Shown here in pieces: positions 1 to 8,102 of a stretch of DNA of 48,214 nucleotides. Made by a program: the position numbers and the translations under genes. Below the pieces are notes generated by a model that did not search any database, had not been told where the DNA came from, and saw only the letters and a program-made list of their open reading frames with translations. Numbering within the stretch: the first letter of the stretch is position 1; each line of letters starts with the position of its first letter. The DNA comes from Brevibacterium sp. p3-SID960 (GTDB lineage: Bacteria > Actinomycetota > Actinomycetes > Actinomycetales > Brevibacteriaceae), in contig NZ_JALXKS010000020.1 in the NCBI RefSeq assembly GCF_025144725.1, positions 1-48,214 of the forward strand. The letters are read 5' to 3'.

Positions 1-18
1 CGCGACTGTGCAGTCGCG
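1..18 (-). terminator. Candidate terminator hairpin after rplS
   Basis: A perfect inverted repeat CGCGACTG / CAGTCGCG with a 2-base centre lies 38 bases beyond the rplS stop on the minus strand. It sits at the window edge, so any following T tract cannot be seen. Its place at the end of the rimM-trmD-rplS run makes termination the simplest reading. Confidence 0.45.
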
Positions 19-55
19 CCCTTCACCGGTGTCATGGTCTCGCTGTGGCGAGTGA

Positions 56-397
56 TCAGCGCTTCTCGCGGATGCGCGCTGCCTTGCCGCGCAGGTTGCG
101 CAGGTAGTACAGCTTCGCGCGGCGCACGATGCCGCGAGAGACGACGTCGATGCGCTCGACGGTCGGCGAGTGGAGCGGGAAGGTGCGCTCAACGCCGACG
201 CCGAAGCTGATCTTGCGCACGGTGAAGGTCTCCGAGATACCGGCACCCTGACGGCGGATGACGACACCCTTGAACATCTGGATACGCGAGCGGCTGCCCT
301 CGATGACGCGAACGGCGACGTCAACGGTGTCGCCTGCGCGGAACTCGGGGAGGTCCGTCTTCATCGACTTCTTGTCGACGATGTCAAGCTTCTGCAT
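56..397 (-). CDS. rplS: 50S ribosomal protein L19
   Basis: Encodes a 113-residue L19, a large-subunit protein at the subunit interface. The family pattern is clear: an N-terminal helix, a central [12 protein letters not shown] segment and the [11 protein letters not shown] and [17 protein letters not shown] blocks near the C-terminus. The open frame runs upstream to 511, but the family start (Met-Gln-Lys-Leu) is at 397, and an AGGAGAA ribosome binding site lies at 404-410. It is the last gene of the rimM-trmD-rplS run and is 202 bases from trmD, so it may also have its own promoter. Length is normal and nothing looks damaged. Confidence 0.97.
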   Translation of the reverse strand: MQKLDIVDKKSMKTDLPEFRAGDTVDVAVRVIEGSRSRIQMFKGVVIRRQGAGISETFTVRKISFGVGVERTFPLHSPTVERIDVVSRGIVRRAKLYYLRNLRGKAARIREKR

Positions 398-599
398 GAT
401 GTGTTCTCCTGTGTGCTCGCCTCGGGTCGGCACAGCTTCGATCAGCCCGACGCTCGGCCGGTGATGAGATGGGTTCGTCTGCCGGAACTGCTGTTCCTCT
501 GCTGCGCTCACCTGCTGGCATGATCCTCATGGGCTAACGGTGGGCGCTGGCACCTGCTCCCCCGGGGCAGATCAGTGCCAACAAACGCAATGCCCTATC

Positions 600-1532
600 T
601 TAGCCGCCGGGTCCGCCGGGCTCAACTTCGCGTGCGGCCTCGGTGAGCGCCTGACGGTCGCGGGTGTCGAGTGCCTCGTCGGGGAGACCGGCGAGCAGGT
701 CGGGGCGCGTGCGCTGGGTGCGGATGAGCCGCTGGTCGCGCCGCCACCTCGCGATCGCAGCGTGGTTGCCTGACAGCAGCACGTCGGGCACCGGGTGTCC
801 GCGCCAATCGGCGGGTTTGGTGTAGACGGGGTATTCGAGCAGCCCGTCTTCGTAGCTCTCCTCGACCAGTGACTCCGGGTTGCCCATGAATCCGGGGATG
901 AGGCGGGCGACGGCTTCGATGATGACAAGTGCGGCGACCTCGCCGCCGTTGAGCACGTAGTCGCCGATCGAGACGAGTTCGACGTCGAAGTCGCCTCCTG
1001 CCCAGTCGATGACCCGCTGGTCGATGCCCTCATAGCGGCCGCAGGCGAACACCAGATGCGACCGGACGGCCAGCCGGCGGGCATCGGCCTGGGTGAAGGG
1101 GGCACCGGCCGGTGAGGGGACGATGAGCACCGGCTTCTCCCCCGCCTCGGCAGCGGCATCCGTGGCCGAGGCGGTGGTCGCCTGGGTGCCGTCGCTCGAC
1201 CGTGCCAGGTCGGTCCCCTCTGCCAGGTCGGTCCCCTCTGTCAGGCCGGCCCGCTCTGCCAGGTCGGTCCCCCCTGTCAGGCCGGCCCGCTCTGCCGGGT
1301 CGGCCAGCCCAGCAACGTGGCTGAGTGTCTGCGCCCATGGTTCGGGCTTCATCACCATGCCGGCACCGCCGCCGTAGGGGGTGTCGTCGACAGTGCGGTG
1401 CCGGTCGGTCGTCCAGTCGCGCAGGTCGTGGATGCCGACGTCGAGGAGACCTGCGGCCATCGCCTTGCCAGTCAGCGAGAGCTCAAGCGGGGCGAGATAG
1501 TCGGGGAAGATCGAGATGACGTCGATGCGCAT
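600..1532 (-). CDS. trmD: tRNA (guanine37-N1)-methyltransferase TrmD
   Basis: SAM-dependent enzyme that methylates G37 next to the anticodon and prevents frameshifting. The trefoil-knot SPOUT fold is supported by [14 protein letters not shown] (about residues 52-65), [12 protein letters not shown] (163-174) and the [11 protein letters not shown] motif (188-198). At 310 residues it is longer than the usual 230-270. The excess is an Ala/Gly/Thr/Glu-rich insert at about residues 78-130, built from 18-bp DNA repeats (1205-1305), lying between the first knot strand and the catalytic half. The reading frame is kept, so the enzyme is probably active. Its start overlaps the rimM stop (TGATG), indicating translational coupling. 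Confidence 0.95.
   Translation of the reverse strand: MRIDVISIFPDYLAPLELSLTGKAMAAGLLDVGIHDLRDWTTDRHRTVDDTPYGGGAGMVMKPEPWAQTLSHVAGLADPAERAGLTGGTDLAERAGLTEGTDLAEGTDLARSSDGTQATTASATDAAAEAGEKPVLIVPSPAGAPFTQADARRLAVRSHLVFACGRYEGIDQRVIDWAGGDFDVELVSIGDYVLNGGEVAALVIIEAVARLIPGFMGNPESLVEESYEDGLLEYPVYTKPADWRGHPVPDVLLSGNHAAIARWRRDQRLIRTQRTRPDLLAGLPDEALDTRDRQALTEAAREVEPGGPGG
1205..1305. repeat. 18-bp tandem repeats inside trmD
   Basis: Five full and one partial 18-bp units follow each other (1205, 1223, 1241, 1259, 1277, then a partial one from 1295). Two alternating versions occur, CCAGGTCGGTCCCCTCTG and TCAGGCCGGCCCGCTCTG, with small changes. As 18 is divisible by three, unit gain or loss keeps the trmD frame. 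They encode the low-complexity insert with ERAGLT and GTDLA segments. Confidence 0.9.
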
Positions 1533-2065
1533 CAGTCGTCGAATCCCGGGATGAGGCCGGCGGGCGGGGTGAGCACAATGCGCCCGGCGTCGATGTCGAC
1601 GTCCGGGACGATCTCGGCGACGAAGGGCACGAGGATCTCCTCATCGGAGTCGCTGCGCTCGACCTGCTGGGCGGATGGCGTGATGTGCAGCAGGTCCTGC
1701 GCAGCTCCGGGGCTGACCCCGGAGACCTTCCCGATGCAGTGTTCGCCGATGAGCGCCTCAGCACCGATGAGGTCGTCGATGTACCAGGCGTCCTCATCGT
1801 CGTCATCGGTGTCGTCGGCGTCGACGGTGATGAGGGTGTTGCGGATCTCCTCGGCCCGGTTCCGGTCAGGCACCTCGGCGAAACTGAGCAGCAGCCGGTC
1901 GCGGTGCCAGCGGGCGCGGGTGAGCGTCAGCGGGCCGATATCGGGCTCGGTGCCGAACACCGCCTCAGGGACGAAGCGCTCATCTGGATCATCGGTGCGG
2001 ACTTCGACGGTCATCTCGCCGCGGATGCCGTGCGGTTTGCCCAGGCGGGCGACTACTGTGCTCAT
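1532..2065 (-). CDS. rimM: Ribosome maturation factor RimM
   Basis: 16S rRNA processing factor that binds S19 and helps 30S head assembly. The 177-residue product starts with the typical [18 protein letters not shown] segment. It ends with a PRC-barrel part in which [10 protein letters not shown] and [16 protein letters not shown] can be read. The open frame extends to 2209, but ATG 2065 matches the family N-terminus. An acidic run of Asp residues (about 91-98) separates the two domains. It lies 23 bases after the permease gene and overlaps trmD by one base. Confidence 0.95.
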   Translation of the reverse strand: MSTVVARLGKPHGIRGEMTVEVRTDDPDERFVPEAVFGTEPDIGPLTLTRARWHRDRLLLSFAEVPDRNRAEEIRNTLITVDADDTDDDDEDAWYIDDLIGAEALIGEHCIGKVSGVSPGAAQDLLHITPSAQQVERSDSDEEILVPFVAEIVPDVDIDAGRIVLTPPAGLIPGFDD

Positions 2066-2088
2066 GATTCCAACGGTATCGCAGCCGC

Positions 2089-3375
2089 TCACGTCCAGCC
2101 GTTGGGCACGAGCCCGATGATCGTCAGCAGCGAACAGACGAAGGCGCCGGTGAACACGGTGATCATGGCGATGCGGATGGCCGGGTGGGCGACCCAGCCG
2201 GCCTGCCACGCTGGTTCGAGGTCGCCGGTGCGCCGGGCACGGGTAAGCATGAGCACGGGGACGACCGCCATGACCGCACCGGCGAAGGCGCCTGCGTAGC
2301 CGAGAGCGGAGACGAATCCGGCCAGCCCGATCAGGCCGATGGCGAACGGGACCAGACAGGCTGCGGCGATCGAGATCGCGCGGTGTCGGTAGTTGCTCTC
2401 CTGCAGGTTGAAGCGGTCGAGGATGTTCGTGTGCAGGGTCAGACCGAGCGCCCAGAACGAGGTGAGCATCGCCAGCGCGGCGAAGATGTTCGCTAGATAG
2501 TAGGCGATGGGGCCCAGCTGCTGGCCCCAGCCGAGGGTGACGACCGGGGTCAGTCCGTCGTGGCCCATGAGCCCGAGCGCCGAAAGCGGGATGAGAGCGA
2601 GCAGCGTGCCGGTGGCGACCATGCCGGTGACGATGGCGCGCGGGAGCATGCGCGGGTTGTGTTCGGCCAGGCCGCGGGCGAGTTCGGGCACGATGTACTG
2701 GGCGAGGAAGGCGAAGACGGTGAGGTTGACGATCGGGATGATGAAGTAGGGCTCGAAGTACGTCAGGTTGGCGATGTCGATGCCGGGGCCGAACAGCGTC
2801 CAGGCGACGAGGCTCAGGCAGATGATGAGCATCGTGGTGGTGATGAGCTGCTCGGACCGGCCAGTGGCGTGCAGACCGAACCAGATGACGGTGATGCCGG
2901 GGATGAGGAAGATGAGGCTGCCAAGCGTCGGTGAGATACCGAGCAGGTTCGACAGGATCTCCCCGGAGCCGGTCGAGTAGGCGATCATCGCCCCGTAGCC
3001 GTTGACCAGGACGCCTGCGAAGACGAGCCAGGACCCGGCCTGGCCGATGTAGCGGCGGGCGAGGCCGGCCAGCTGCATGGGCTTGCGGGTGCGCAAGGCG
3101 ACCTCGGCGACGTAGAGCATCGAACAGGTGGTGAGGAAGCCCGAGAGGACGAGGGCGATGACGAGGGCAGTGAACCCGCCTTCGCGCATGCCGTAGGGCA
3201 GGCTGAGGATGCCGGCGCCGATGTTCGTGCCGAAGATCATCGCCACGCCCTGCCAGAACGTGATCGAGACCCGCTTGAGGCTGCCCTCCGCACCCGAGGT
3301 GGTGGTCACGGCGGTGGTGGTCGCGGGTTCGGCAGTGGATACGGCAGCAGTGCCGGCGGTGTCGTGCGGTCTCAT
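2089..3375 (-). CDS. Aromatic amino acid permease-like membrane transporter
   Basis: A 428-residue integral membrane protein with about 11 hydrophobic segments. The N-terminal FGTNIGAGILSLPYGM motif is typical of the hydroxy/aromatic amino acid permease family (tryptophan/tyrosine type, APC superfamily). The substrate cannot be told from sequence. ATG 3375 is chosen because AAGGAC lies just upstream; the open frame extends to 3414. The gene sits in what is normally an unbroken rpsP-KH-rimM-trmD-rplS cluster, so its place is an insertion. It is co-directional with rimM, 23 bases away, so it probably shares a transcript with rimM. Its 5' leader holds a long hairpin. Confidence 0.8.
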   Translation of the reverse strand: MRPHDTAGTAAVSTAEPATTTAVTTTSGAEGSLKRVSITFWQGVAMIFGTNIGAGILSLPYGMREGGFTALVIALVLSGFLTTCSMLYVAEVALRTRKPMQLAGLARRYIGQAGSWLVFAGVLVNGYGAMIAYSTGSGEILSNLLGISPTLGSLIFLIPGITVIWFGLHATGRSEQLITTTMLIICLSLVAWTLFGPGIDIANLTYFEPYFIIPIVNLTVFAFLAQYIVPELARGLAEHNPRMLPRAIVTGMVATGTLLALIPLSALGLMGHDGLTPVVTLGWGQQLGPIAYYLANIFAALAMLTSFWALGLTLHTNILDRFNLQESNYRHRAISIAAACLVPFAIGLIGLAGFVSALGYAGAFAGAVMAVVPVLMLTRARRTGDLEPAWQAGWVAHPAIRIAMITVFTGAFVCSLLTIIGLVPNGWT

Positions 3376-3400
3376 CGTCGGGGTTGTCCTTTGTGAATGA

Positions 3401-3447
3401 GAACGAGCACGCACCGCACCTGGTTCAGGTGTCAGTCGTGCTCGTTC
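3401..3447 (-). promoter_or_regulatory. Long inverted repeat in leader of the permease gene
   Basis: Ten-base arms GAACGAGCAC (3401-3410) and GTGCTCGTTC (3438-3447) are perfect complements. A smaller dyad ACCTG/CAGGT (3418-3430) is nested inside. The structure is 26-72 bases upstream of the permease start. There is no T tract, so it is more likely a leader element or operator than a terminator. No known riboswitch class is recognised. Confidence 0.5.
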
Positions 3448-3554
3448 ACGGCTGTCTCATCGGCCGCGTGTGCGCGGCGCTGACCAGCACTGTAGCACCG
3501 CCGTCAGCCAGGCCTGCCTGCGGGTCCCAGCCACCGCCTCGGGAGCGGATGCGA

Positions 3555-3593
3555 AAGCCCCGGCACCTCCCACTTGGGGTGGTGCCGGGGCTT
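3555..3593 (-). terminator. Intrinsic-type terminator after the rpsP-KH pair
   Basis: Thirteen-base perfect arms (AAGCCCCGGCACC and its complement) surround a 13-base loop. On the minus strand the stem ends in TTT, 22 bases past the KH gene stop. This separates the rpsP-KH transcript from the permease-rimM-trmD-rplS genes. Confidence 0.75.
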
Positions 3594-3614
3594 CTCAGCT
3601 GTATGCGGCTGCGC

Positions 3615-3845
3615 TTATGCCTCGATGAGGTCGACGCGCACCTGTTCGCGGCCGGCGAGGGCGCTCATGACGGTGCGCAGCGCCTTGGCGGTGCGACCTG
3701 AGCGGCCGATGACGCGACCGAGATCGTCGGGGTGGACGCGGACTTCGAGCGTGGTGCCGCGCTGCGATCCGCGCGAACGCACCGAGACATCATCGGGGTT
3801 GTCGACGATGCCGCGCACGAGGTGGTCGAGAGCCTGGGAGAGCAT
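3615..3845 (-). CDS. khpA: KH-domain RNA-binding protein KhpA
   Basis: A 76-residue protein made of a single KH domain. The GxxG loop is seen as IGRSGRTA at about residues 55-62, after the HPDDLGRV strand. Family members (KhpA/YlqC) bind RNA and, in firmicutes, act with KhpB in cell-division control and sRNA binding; the role here is inferred. It starts 2 bases after rpsP, the standard neighbour. Confidence 0.92.
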   Translation of the reverse strand: MLSQALDHLVRGIVDNPDDVSVRSRGSQRGTTLEVRVHPDDLGRVIGRSGRTAKALRTVMSALAGREQVRVDLIEA

Positions 3846-3847
3846 GA

Positions 3848-4324
3848 TCAGCTCTCTTCGCTTCCAGCCTCGGCCGATTCCTCAGCCGGGGCCTCAGCGG
3901 TCTCGTCAGCCTTGTCCTCGGCAGGTGCCTCGGCGGCCTCGTCGGACTTCTCCTCAGCCTGCTCGGCCTCGTCGTCCTTCTTGGTCTGCTTGACGACCGA
4001 GTCGGCGGCGGGGGCGGTGAAGCCCTCCTTCTCCTGCTGCGGCTTGACCGAGCTCTCGGTGCTGCCTTCGCCGGTGAACTTCGCCCAGTCGCCGGTGAGC
4101 TTCAGCAGTGCCTTGACCTGGTCGGTCGGCTGGGCGCCGACGGACAGCCAGTACTGTGCGCGCTCGGAGTCGATCTCGACGACCGAGGGCTCACGGGTCG
4201 GGTGGTAGATGCCGATCTCCTCGATCGCACGGCCGTCACGGCGGGTGCGGGAGTCGGCAACGACAACACGGTAGAAGGGTGCACGGATCTTACCCATGCG
4301 GGTGAGTCGAATCTTGACTGCCAC
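3848..4324 (-). CDS. rpsP: 30S ribosomal protein S16 with long acidic tail
   Basis: S16 helps assemble the 30S body. Residues 1-85 match the family closely ([20 protein letters not shown] at the start, [11 protein letters not shown] in the middle). The start is GTG at 4324, with AAGGAGA at 4336-4342. At 158 residues it is nearly twice the core length. The extra 70 residues are rich in Glu, Ala, Asp and Lys with repeated APAE and DEAAEA-like units, a tail also seen in other actinobacteria. First gene of the rpsP-khpA pair. Confidence 0.96.
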   Translation of the reverse strand: MAVKIRLTRMGKIRAPFYRVVVADSRTRRDGRAIEEIGIYHPTREPSVVEIDSERAQYWLSVGAQPTDQVKALLKLTGDWAKFTGEGSTESSVKPQQEKEGFTAPAADSVVKQTKKDDEAEQAEEKSDEAAEAPAEDKADETAEAPAEESAEAGSEES

Positions 4325-4459
4325 TGTAGTGGTGTCTCCTTTTGCATGTTAGGTGCTGCAAGCGTCACCGCATCCGTGGGGATGGACTCAGCAGACGCGC
4401 GCGTGGACCGGACTGCGCTGCGGTTGAGAGGGTCCGAGCACAGTCGAGTACAAGCGAAT

Positions 4460-4489
4460 ATTCTGCCAGAAATGCGCACGCCGCGCCAA
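4460..4489 (-). promoter_or_regulatory. Candidate promoter for rpsP-khpA
   Basis: Read on the minus strand, TTGGCG (4484-4489) and CAGAAT (4460-4465) are 18 bases apart. They lie about 140 bases upstream of the rpsP start in the 195-base gap after ffh. Placement and spacing fit a housekeeping sigma promoter, but this is pattern matching only. Confidence 0.4.
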
Positions 4490-4519
4490 CCAGAGTCAAC
4501 CGGCAGGCCGGCGGGTGTG

Positions 4520-6139
4520 TCAGTCCTTGCCGAAGATCCCGCCGAAACCCTTGGGCAGCTTCGAGAGATCGATGTCCTCGTCCTTGTCCAGGCCGAGGTT
4601 GCCGAAGGCCGAGCCAGTCGGGGTCGGCTCCTTGCCCTCGCGCTTGAGCTGCGCGAGCTTCTCCTGCTCAGCGCGCTTGGCCGGGTTGCCGGACTTGCCG
4701 GCGGCCTTGCCCTTCTTGCCCTTCTTCTTCCGGCTGGGACCACGCCCACCGGGAGCACCGGGCAGGCCTCCCATACCGGGCATGCCTCCCATGCCGGGGG
4801 CGCCGCCGGGCTGGCCGCCCATGCCGGGCATGCCACCGCCCTTGCCCATCTGGCGCATCATCTTCTGGGCTGCCGCGAAGCGCTCCATGAGCTGGTTGAC
4901 CTGGGTGACGGTGGTGCCCGAGCCCTTGGCGATGCGGGCACGGCGGGAGCCGTTGAGGATCTTGGGATTGGTGCGCTCCTGCGGGGTCATCGACTTCACG
5001 ATCGCCTCGACCCGGTCGACCTCGCGCTCATCGAAGGCCTCGAGCTGCTCCTTGTACTGGCTCATGCCCGGCATCATGCCGATCATCTTCTTCAGCGAGC
5101 CCATCTTCTTCACCGCAGCCATCTGCGTAAGGAAGTCGTTGAGGTCGAAGTCCTCGCCGGCCTGGACCTTCTTCGCCAGCTTCTGCGTCTGCTCCTGGTC
5201 GAAGGTCTTCTCGGCCTGCTCGATGAGGGTGAGGATGTCACCCATGTCGAGAATGCGGTCGGCCATCCGGTCGGGGTGGAACTGCTCGAAGTCCTTCATG
5301 CCCTCGCCGGTTGAGGCGAACATGATGGGTTTGCCGGTCACCTGGGCGACGGAGAGCGCGGCACCACCGCGGGAGTCACCGTCGAGCTTGGAGAGCACAA
5401 CACCGGTGAAGTCGACGCCTTCGAGGAACGCCTCAGCGGTCTGCACGGCATCCTGGCCGATCATCGCGTCGATGACGAAGAGGACCTCGTCGGGGTTGAC
5501 GGCTGCGCGGATGTCAGCGGCCTGCTGCATGAGGACTTCGTCGATGCCCAGCCGGCCGGCGGTGTCGACGATGACGACGTCGTGCAGCTTCGACTTGGCC
5601 ACTCCGATGGCATCGGTTGCAACCTTGACGGGGTCGCCGACACCGTTGCCGGGTTCGGGCGCGTAGGTGTAGGCGCCAGCGCGCTCACCGACGATCTGCA
5701 GCTGGTTGACGGCGTTGGGCCGCTGCAGGTCAGCAGCGACGAGCATCGGCCGGTGGCCTTCGGACTTGAGCCAGTGGGCGAGCTTTCCAGCCAGGGTGGT
5801 CTTACCGGCACCCTGAAGGCCAGCGAGCATGATGACCGTCGGCGGGCGCTTGGCGAACTGCAGGCGGCGAGTCTGGCCGCCGAGGATCGAGACGAGTTCG
5901 TCGTTGACGATCTTGACGACCTGCTGGCCCGGGTTCAGTGCCGCCGAGACCTCTGATGACAGCGCGCGTTCGCGCACATTGCCGGTGAAGGTGCGCACCA
6001 CCGGCAGCGCGACGTCGGCGTCAAGCAGCGCGCGCCGGATTTCCCGGATCGTGGCATCGACATCTGCTTCGGACAGGCGGCCCTTGCCGCGCAGGTTCTT
6101 GAAGGTCGATGTCAGACGATCGGAGAGTGAATTGAACAC
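4520..6139 (-). CDS. ffh: Signal recognition particle protein Ffh
   Basis: SRP54 GTPase that binds signal sequences and 4.5S/6S RNA to target proteins to the membrane. The 539-residue product has the N domain (about 1-95), the G domain with GLQGAGKTT (107-115), DTAGRL and SKLDGDSRGGAALS, and the methionine-rich M domain. The C-terminus adds a Gly/Met/Pro low-complexity stretch with repeated GMPGM and GMGG units, then a basic Lys-rich patch. Such a GM-rich tail is common in actinobacterial Ffh. Its receptor gene ftsY lies 133 bases upstream on the same strand. Confidence 0.97.
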   Translation of the reverse strand: MFNSLSDRLTSTFKNLRGKGRLSEADVDATIREIRRALLDADVALPVVRTFTGNVRERALSSEVSAALNPGQQVVKIVNDELVSILGGQTRRLQFAKRPPTVIMLAGLQGAGKTTLAGKLAHWLKSEGHRPMLVAADLQRPNAVNQLQIVGERAGAYTYAPEPGNGVGDPVKVATDAIGVAKSKLHDVVIVDTAGRLGIDEVLMQQAADIRAAVNPDEVLFVIDAMIGQDAVQTAEAFLEGVDFTGVVLSKLDGDSRGGAALSVAQVTGKPIMFASTGEGMKDFEQFHPDRMADRILDMGDILTLIEQAEKTFDQEQTQKLAKKVQAGEDFDLNDFLTQMAAVKKMGSLKKMIGMMPGMSQYKEQLEAFDEREVDRVEAIVKSMTPQERTNPKILNGSRRARIAKGSGTTVTQVNQLMERFAAAQKMMRQMGKGGGMPGMGGQPGGAPGMGGMPGMGGLPGAPGGRGPSRKKKGKKGKAAGKSGNPAKRAEQEKLAQLKREGKEPTPTGSAFGNLGLDKDEDIDLSKLPKGFGGIFGKD

Positions 6140-6177
6140 GAAGGTCTTCAGCTTTCGTCAGAGTCAGTACTTGTCAA

Positions 6178-6217
6178 CATCTCAGGATAACGCACGGCAT
6201 CTCAGGATAACGCACGG
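6178..6217. repeat. Two exact 20-bp tandem copies between ffh and ftsY
   Basis: The unit CATCTCAGGATAACGCACGG occurs at 6178-6197 and again at 6198-6217 without change, in the spacer upstream of ffh. It could be a doubled regulator site or a simple duplication. Confidence 0.85.
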
Positions 6218-6272
6218 CAGCCGCCCGCCGCATGGCCAGCGTGCCGGTCATGACGCAGCGGCTGCTCCGCGC

Positions 6273-7433
6273 TTATCCGGCCAGCAGAGCGTCGACGAAT
6301 CCTGCCGCGTCGAAGGGTGCGAGGTCGTCAGCGCCCTCACCGAGGCCGATGAGCTTGACCGGCACGCCGAGGGCACGCTGCACGGCGACGACGATGCCGC
6401 CCTTGGCGGTGCCGTCGAGCTTGGTGAGCACGATGCCGGTGATGTGGACGGCTTCGGAGAACACCTTGGCCTGCTGCATGCCGTTCTGTCCGGTGGTCGC
6501 GTCGAGGACGAGGAGCACCTCGTCGATGTCGTGTCCCTCTTCGCTCAGCGGGCGGGAGGCCACACGCTTGACCTTGCCGAGCTCGTCCATGAGGTCGCGC
6601 TTGTTCTGCAGGCGCCCGGCGGTGTCGATGAGCACAACGTCGGTGCCGTCGACTTTGCCCTGTTCGACTGCGGCGTAGGCGACCGAGGCGGGATCGGCAC
6701 CCTCTTCTCCCCTGATCGTCTCGACGCCGACGCGCTCACCCCAGGTGGTCAGCTGCTCGGCGGCCGCGGCACGGAAGGTGTCGGCTGCGCCGAGGCGCAC
6801 GCTGCGGCCCTCGGCGACAAGCACGCGGGCGATCTTGCCGACCGTCGTCGTCTTGCCGGCGCCGTTGACGCCGACGACGAGCACGACGGCCGGGTCGCTG
6901 CCGGGCGTGTCGGAGTTCTCGCGTTCGACGTTGAGGCTGCGGTCCATGGTCGGGTCGACGACATTGATGAGCTCCTCGCGCAGCAGTTCGCGCACAGTGT
7001 GGGGTTCGCGGGTGCCGAGCACGCGGACGCGTTCGCGCAGCCGGTCGACGAGTTCGGTGGTGGTGTCGACGCCGAGGTCAGCCATGATGAGGGTGTCCTC
7101 GATCTCCTCCCACGTCGCCTCATCCAGGGTGTCGCGTGAGAGCAGGGCGAGCAGGCCGCGGCCGAGCGTGGAGTTCGACTTCGACAGCCGGTTGCGCAGC
7201 TTGGCCAGCCGTGTCGTGGGTTCGGTCGGCGTCTCAACGGCAACCGGCGCCTCGGCGGGCTCTTCACCGGGTTCGAGACCCGGCTCCTCGGCCAGGTCCG
7301 GCAGCTCGCTTTCAGGCGGGGCTGGCTTGCGGCGCTTCGGGACGAAGAGGAAGGCTCCGCCGATGATGAGCACGGCGGCGCCGATGAGCACGATCCACAG
7401 CAGTGAGTCTCCGGTCAGGAGGTCCACGTTCAT
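6273..7433 (-). CDS. ftsY: SRP receptor FtsY
   Basis: Membrane-associated GTPase that receives the Ffh-ribosome complex. The N-terminus has a hydrophobic anchor (WIVLIGAAVLIIGGAFLF), a Pro/Glu-rich linker, then the N domain and the G domain with GVNGAGKTTT (near residue 190), DTAGRLQNKRDLM and TKLDGTAKGG. The single TM anchor is typical of actinobacterial FtsY. The start is not fully settled: ATG 7433 is given, but TTG at 7439 is possible, and GGAG lies directly against the ATG. About 386-388 residues, normal length. Confidence 0.95.
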   Translation of the reverse strand: MNVDLLTGDSLLWIVLIGAAVLIIGGAFLFVPKRRKPAPPESELPDLAEEPGLEPGEEPAEAPVAVETPTEPTTRLAKLRNRLSKSNSTLGRGLLALLSRDTLDEATWEEIEDTLIMADLGVDTTTELVDRLRERVRVLGTREPHTVRELLREELINVVDPTMDRSLNVERENSDTPGSDPAVVLVVGVNGAGKTTTVGKIARVLVAEGRSVRLGAADTFRAAAAEQLTTWGERVGVETIRGEEGADPASVAYAAVEQGKVDGTDVVLIDTAGRLQNKRDLMDELGKVKRVASRPLSEEGHDIDEVLLVLDATTGQNGMQQAKVFSEAVHITGIVLTKLDGTAKGGIVVAVQRALGVPVKLIGLGEGADDLAPFDAAGFVDALLAG

Positions 7434-7579
7434 CTCCAAACAGTAAGCGGGCCGGCCATGTGCGGCAGCGTCGGTCGGCGGTCAGTCGCGGGGAAGGTCA
7501 TGATCTCAGGTGCCCAGGTCGGGCGCTTCACAGTGCACAGTGCCATGCGCGTTAGAGACTGGCAAGCTGCCACCCGGGC

Positions 7580-7972
7580 CTATCCGAACAGCAGGGTGAT
7601 GGCAGTGCGGAAGCCCGATCCGGTCTCGGGCACCTTCCAGTGCCGGGTGCGCGGGCGGAAGGTCAGCAGCGGCGGAGCGCAGTGGCGACGCGGCTGCGGG
7701 CGCAGCACATAGGAGTGCTCGCGCATGGCCGTGACCGCAGCCTGTTCGCGGGTGGCCAGGTGCGAGGTCTCCTCGTCGTGGCCGAAGAACCCGTAGGCGT
7801 CGTCGTCGTATCCGGTCCATTCGTTCGGCAGCCGGAAACGCTGGGTCCGGTCGCTTTTGATTCGGCCTTCGGACTGCAGACCCGGCAGCGCGACGACGAG
7901 CACGATGACGAGGCCGATGAGCACCGTGGCTCCCATGCCGATGAGGACTGCGATGCCGCCGCCTATGCCCAT
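7580..7972 (-). CDS. Small single-pass membrane protein of unknown function
   Basis: A 130-residue protein not recognised as a known family. It has one strong N-terminal membrane segment (IAVLIGMGATVLIGLVIVLV, about residues 7-27). An acidic Tyr/Phe-containing stretch and an Arg/Pro-rich second half follow. GGAG lies upstream of ATG 7972. It sits alone between ftsY and smc on the same strand. The codon pattern fits the neighbours and the frame is open, so it is probably real, but no role can be given. Confidence 0.6.
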   Translation of the reverse strand: MGIGGGIAVLIGMGATVLIGLVIVLVVALPGLQSEGRIKSDRTQRFRLPNEWTGYDDDAYGFFGHDEETSHLATREQAAVTAMREHSYVLRPQPRRHCAPPLLTFRPRTRHWKVPETGSGFRTAITLLFG

Positions 7973-8102
7973 GGCGTCTCCGAAATGGGCTGACCTGCGG
8001 GCATGGGCGGGGAGCTCCTTCTTCTACCGGTGTCCGTGTACTCGTGAACGCCCAGCACCTCGGCGATGAGCGTCCGTCCTCTTCAGTGTATATCCCCGCC
8101 TC

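Noticed and set aside
1205..1305. Possible CRISPR-like array in trmD
   Set aside because: Units are 18 bp, contiguous without spacers, and inside a coding frame, so this is a simple tandem repeat.
7440..7579. Short plus- and minus-strand frames between ftsY and the small membrane protein gene
   Set aside because: No ribosome binding site or protein-like composition; nothing supported in this 140-base gap.
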